Shown here piece after piece: positions 60,586 through 64,000 of a stretch of 64,000 nucleotides of DNA. The notes beneath the pieces are model-generated. The model did no database searches. It was not told the origin of the DNA and worked only from the letters and a program-made list of their open reading frames with translations. The stretch spans positions 1-64,000 of the forward strand of contig DJBL01000140.1 of assembly GCA_002435595.1 (NCBI GenBank), read 5' to 3'. Position 1 is the first letter of the stretch; the number at the start of each line of letters is the position of its first letter. The translations under genes were made by a program, and so were the position numbers. The stretch comes from Stenotrophomonas maltophilia (lineage in GTDB: Bacteria > Pseudomonadota > Gammaproteobacteria > Xanthomonadales > Xanthomonadaceae).

Positions 60586-62475
60586 TCAGACTTCCAGCGA
60601 TGCCAGGTCGCCCTTGTTTTCCAGCCACTGCTTGCGATCGCTGGCCCGCTTCTTGGCCAGCAGCATGTCCATCAACGAATGGGTCTGCTCGCCATCGTCG
60701 ATGGTCAACTGCACCAGCCGGCGCGTATCGGGGTGGATGGTCGACTCGCGCAGCTGTGGCGGGTTCATCTCGCCCAGCCCCTTGAAGCGGGTCACGCTGA
60801 CCGTGCCCTTGATCTTCTCGCGCTCGATCTTGTCCAGCATGGTGCGCTTTTCTTCTTCGTCCAGCGCATAGAACACCTGCTTGCCCACGTCGATGCGGAA
60901 CAGCGGCGGCATCGCCACGAACACGTGGCCAGCATCGACCAGCGCCGGGAAATGCTTCAGGAACAGCGCGGTCAGCAGCGTGGCGATGTGCAGGCCGTCC
61001 GAGTCGGCGTCGGCCAGGATCACCACCTTGCCGTAGCGCAGCCCGCCGATGTCGTCCTTGCCCGGATCGCAGCCGATCGCGATCGCCAGGTTGTGCACTT
61101 CTTCGGAGGCCAGCACGCTGCCCGAAGACACCTCCCAGGTGTTCAGGATCTTGCCGCGCAGCGGCATGATCGCCTGGAAGTCCTTGTCGCGGGCCTGCTT
61201 GGCGCTGCCGCCGGCCGAGTCGCCTTCCACCAGGAACAGCTCGGTGCGCGACAGGTCCTGGCTGATGCAGTCGGCCAGCTTGCCGGGCAGGGCGGGGCCC
61301 TGGGTGACCTTCTTGCGGGTGACCAGCTTTTCGGTCTTCAGGCGCGCGCTGGCGCGCTCGATCGCCAGCTGGGCGATCTTCTCGCCCATCTCCACGTTCT
61401 GGTTGAGCAGCAGGCTGAAGGCGTCGTGCGCGGCGCCCTCGACGAACCCGGCGGCCTGGCGCGAGGACAGGCGTTCCTTGGTCTGGCCACTGAACTGCGG
61501 GTCGGTCATCTTCAGCGACAGCACGAACGAGACGCGGTCCCACACGTCTTCCGGGGCCAGCTTGACCCCGCGCGGCAGCAGGTTGCGGAAATCGCAGAAC
61601 TCGCGCAGCGCCTCGGTCAGGCCGGTGCGCAGGCCGTTGGCGTGGGTGCCGTGCTGGGCGGTCGGAATCAGGTTGACGTAGCTTTCCTGGACCAGCTCGC
61701 CCTCCGGGATCCAGGCCAGGGCCCAGTCCACCACCTCGTTTTCCTTCTTCAGGTGGCCCACGAACAGGTCCGCCGGCAGCATCTCGCGCTCGCCCAGCTC
61801 GGCCTTGAGGTAATCGCTCAGGCCATCCTCGTAATACCAGGTGTCCTGTTCGTCGGTGGCCTCGTCGCGCAGTTTCACGGTCAGGCCCGGGCACAGCACG
61901 GCCTTGGCGCGCAGCAGGTGGCGCAGCGCGCGCAGGTTGTACTTGGGCGTATCGAAATACTTCGGGTCGGCCCAGAAGCGCACGCGGGTACCGGTGTTCT
62001 TCTTGCCGACGCTGCCGACCACTTCCAGCGGGGTGGCGCGGTCGCCATTGCGGAAGGTGATGCGGTGTTCGCTGCCGTCGCGCTTGATATGCACCTCGAC
62101 CAGGGTCGACAGCGCATTGACCACGCTCACGCCCACGCCATGCAGGCCGCCGGAGAAGGTGTAGTTCTTGTTGTTGAACTTGCCGCCCGCATGCAGGCGG
62201 GTCAGGATCAGTTCGACGCCGGGGATCTTCTCCTCGGGATGGATGTCCACCGGCATGCCGCGACCGTCATCGCTGACCTCGCAGCTGCCGTCCTTGTACA
62301 GGGTGACCTCGACCGTACGGGCATGCCCGGCCAGGGCTTCGTCGACGGCGTTGTCGATGACTTCCTGGGCCAGGTGGTTCGGGCGCGCGGTGTCGGTGTA
62401 CATGCCAGGGCGGCGCTTGACCGGGTCCAGGCCGGACAGGACTTCAATATCGGCGGCGTTATAGCGGGCGTTCAT
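60586..62475 (-). CDS. parE: DNA topoisomerase IV subunit B
   Basis: ParE is the ATPase subunit of topoisomerase IV, which unlinks daughter chromosomes. The 629-residue length fits ParE rather than the longer GyrB. Motifs are DNAVDEALAG, DDGRGMPVDIHP and GGLHGVGVSVVNAL in the GHKL ATPase, LVEGDSAGGSAKQARD in the Toprim domain, and PLRGKILNTWEV. The ATG at 62475 has only a weak ribosome site. parC is not in the window. Confidence 0.96.
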   Translation of the reverse strand: MNARYNAADIEVLSGLDPVKRRPGMYTDTARPNHLAQEVIDNAVDEALAGHARTVEVTLYKDGSCEVSDDGRGMPVDIHPEEKIPGVELILTRLHAGGKFNNKNYTFSGGLHGVGVSVVNALSTLVEVHIKRDGSEHRITFRNGDRATPLEVVGSVGKKNTGTRVRFWADPKYFDTPKYNLRALRHLLRAKAVLCPGLTVKLRDEATDEQDTWYYEDGLSDYLKAELGEREMLPADLFVGHLKKENEVVDWALAWIPEGELVQESYVNLIPTAQHGTHANGLRTGLTEALREFCDFRNLLPRGVKLAPEDVWDRVSFVLSLKMTDPQFSGQTKERLSSRQAAGFVEGAAHDAFSLLLNQNVEMGEKIAQLAIERASARLKTEKLVTRKKVTQGPALPGKLADCISQDLSRTELFLVEGDSAGGSAKQARDKDFQAIMPLRGKILNTWEVSSGSVLASEEVHNLAIAIGCDPGKDDIGGLRYGKVVILADADSDGLHIATLLTALFLKHFPALVDAGHVFVAMPPLFRIDVGKQVFYALDEEEKRTMLDKIEREKIKGTVSVTRFKGLGEMNPPQLRESTIHPDTRRLVQLTIDDGEQTHSLMDMLLAKKRASDRKQWLENKGDLASLEV

Positions 62476-62643
62476 CTGTCTTCATAAAGCGCAAAGCGAC
62501 GGCGAAGTTTGCGGTCTGGGCGGTTTTTTTGCACGCCACACGTTCAGGGGGCGGCCGACCGGGGTTGGATAGACTGTGCGTGGTGGAAACCGGGCTCCCC
62601 CCGGCGACCCCCATCCCAAGCCGAAACCGCGAGGAGTGACCCC

Positions 62644-62883
62644 ATGAAGAAGTTGCTGACCGTCATCGCCATTGCCGCCGCCGTCGTGGCCGTGCCGCTG
62701 GCCATGGCCCAGAACGCCGGACAGGGCCAGCCCGCGCCGCAGCAGGGCGAGCAGGCTGACAAGGCGCAGTCCGAGGCCGACGCCAAGGCCAGGCGCCGGG
62801 CCCAGGCCACCGCCGAGATGAAGGCCCGGGGCGAGCAGGCCCCGCAGAAGGAAGAGGAAGAAGAGGCCAAAAAGAAGCGCTGA
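62644..62883 (+). CDS. Small exported charged protein
   Basis: A 79-residue protein: signal peptide MKKLLTVIAIAAAVVAVPLAMA, then a mature part of about 57 residues made almost only of Q, A, E, K and R, predicted as one helix or disordered, ending EEEEEAKKKR. GAGGAG stands before the ATG. A strong terminator follows, so it is a single-gene unit. No family is recognised. Confidence 0.8.
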   Translation: MKKLLTVIAIAAAVVAVPLAMAQNAGQGQPAPQQGEQADKAQSEADAKARRRAQATAEMKARGEQAPQKEEEEEAKKKR

Positions 62884-62903
62884 CCCTTCTTCTGCTGCCA
62901 TGG

Positions 62904-62933
62904 GCGCCCCGGCCTTGCCGGGGCGCTTTTTTT
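62904..62933 (+). terminator. Terminator of the small exported protein gene
   Basis: GCGCCCCGGC and GCCGGGGCGC form a 10-bp stem around CTT, followed by T7. Confidence 0.92.
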
Positions 62934-63260
62934 GTGGGGGTCCAAACCAGCGCTTGGGCTTGGGGCCTCCAATCTGTAAACTATGGCTTTCCGGGAGCAG
63001 TACGTGTCATCCATCAGCGAATGGACTGGCCTGATCGTGCGCGATCGCCAGCAGGGTAGGCAGCAGGTGACGGTCCCATGGGCGACCGGCACGGCCAACC
63101 CGACCTCGCCGACCGGCCCCCGCGCTGCGCCCCCGATCCCGTCCCCGGCGCGTGTGTCCACCGCCCTCCACGACCGGATCACCCCCCCTTTTCCCCTTCA
63201 CGCCGTCCGTCGCCCCCGCGCCGGCGTCGTCTCCCCCTTCCTGACAGGACACCCCCAGCC
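62934..63260 (+). promoter_or_regulatory. Promoter and leader region of pyrG
   Basis: 327 bp before pyrG. TTGGGC (62954-62959), 17-bp spacer and TAAACT (62977-62982) form a candidate promoter, giving a leader of about 270 nt. The leader has few structured elements but holds an 18-nt pyrimidine tract near 63182-63199 and a high C content overall. The open frame from 62983 that overlaps the pyrG start by 4 bp has no ribosome site and is not called. The ribosome site of pyrG itself is weak (AGGA, 12 nt upstream). Confidence 0.4.

Positions 63261-64000
<740 letters not shown>

Overview
The window is 64 kb of G+C-rich, gene-dense chromosomal DNA. Gene content and order point to the Xanthomonadaceae, most likely Stenotrophomonas or a close relative. 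The recognisable blocks are nadC/purEK/sodB/grxD, a minor-pilin cluster ending at tRNA-Asn and uvrB, comEC-exbBD-msbA-lpxK-kdsB, uvrC-pgsA, and parE/pyrG. An Oar-type TonB receptor and GumN, ExoD and BLUF family proteins fit the same assignment, which is inferred from synteny and protein families rather than from a database match. I see no prophage, insertion sequence or CRISPR array.

Layout. 1-5.8 kb: a DUF2272 protein (cut by the window edge), nadC with a Trm112-like gene, purEK, Fe superoxide dismutase, a monothiol glutaredoxin and a coupled SDR-fold protein that has lost its catalytic residues. 6.1-11 kb: a large TonB-dependent receptor, then ppnN. 11.2-18.9 kb: the type IV pilus minor pilin operon fimT-pilV-pilW-pilX-pilY1-pilE, tRNA-Asn, and an orphan pseudopilin on the other strand. 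19-24 kb: uvrB, tRNA-Val, a small exported protein whose 3' end overlaps that of a MASE1 membrane protein resembling a dead histidine kinase. 24-35.2 kb: comEC, exbB/exbD, msbA-lpxK-kdsB (lipid A and Kdo supply), a thioredoxin/NHL protein, uvrC and pgsA. 35.3-38 kb: three identical tRNA-Gly genes and tRNA-Cys around two accessory genes.

38-47.6 kb: two BLUF blue-light proteins about 7.4 kb apart, a low-oxygen group (ccoG, truncated haemoglobin, hemN) with two FNR/Anr-type boxes, tRNA-Leu, a GST, an HD protein, a GumN-fold protein without its metal motifs, and a nucleotide-sugar dehydrogenase. 47.6-58.5 kb: an FMN glutamate-synthase-like protein, several redox and tRNA-modification genes, ExoD/CorC membrane proteins, and a DUF47-PiT phosphate uptake pair. 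58.5-59.4 kb: no credible gene, but a mosaic tandem-repeat array with an embedded duplicated module carrying 29-bp inverted repeats. This is the most unusual structure in the window. 59.4-64 kb: two acetyltransferases, parE, a small exported protein and the start of pyrG.

Two themes cut across the regions. Four genes (31359, 44379 on the minus strand, 51581, 51959) have a -10-like hexamer exactly 6 nt before the start codon, as expected for leaderless transcripts. Three proteins keep an enzyme fold but have lost its catalytic residues (SDR at 5050, MASE1 kinase-like at 23898, GumN-like at 44487), and a fourth, the thioredoxin/NHL protein at 31359, has lost its CxxC pair.
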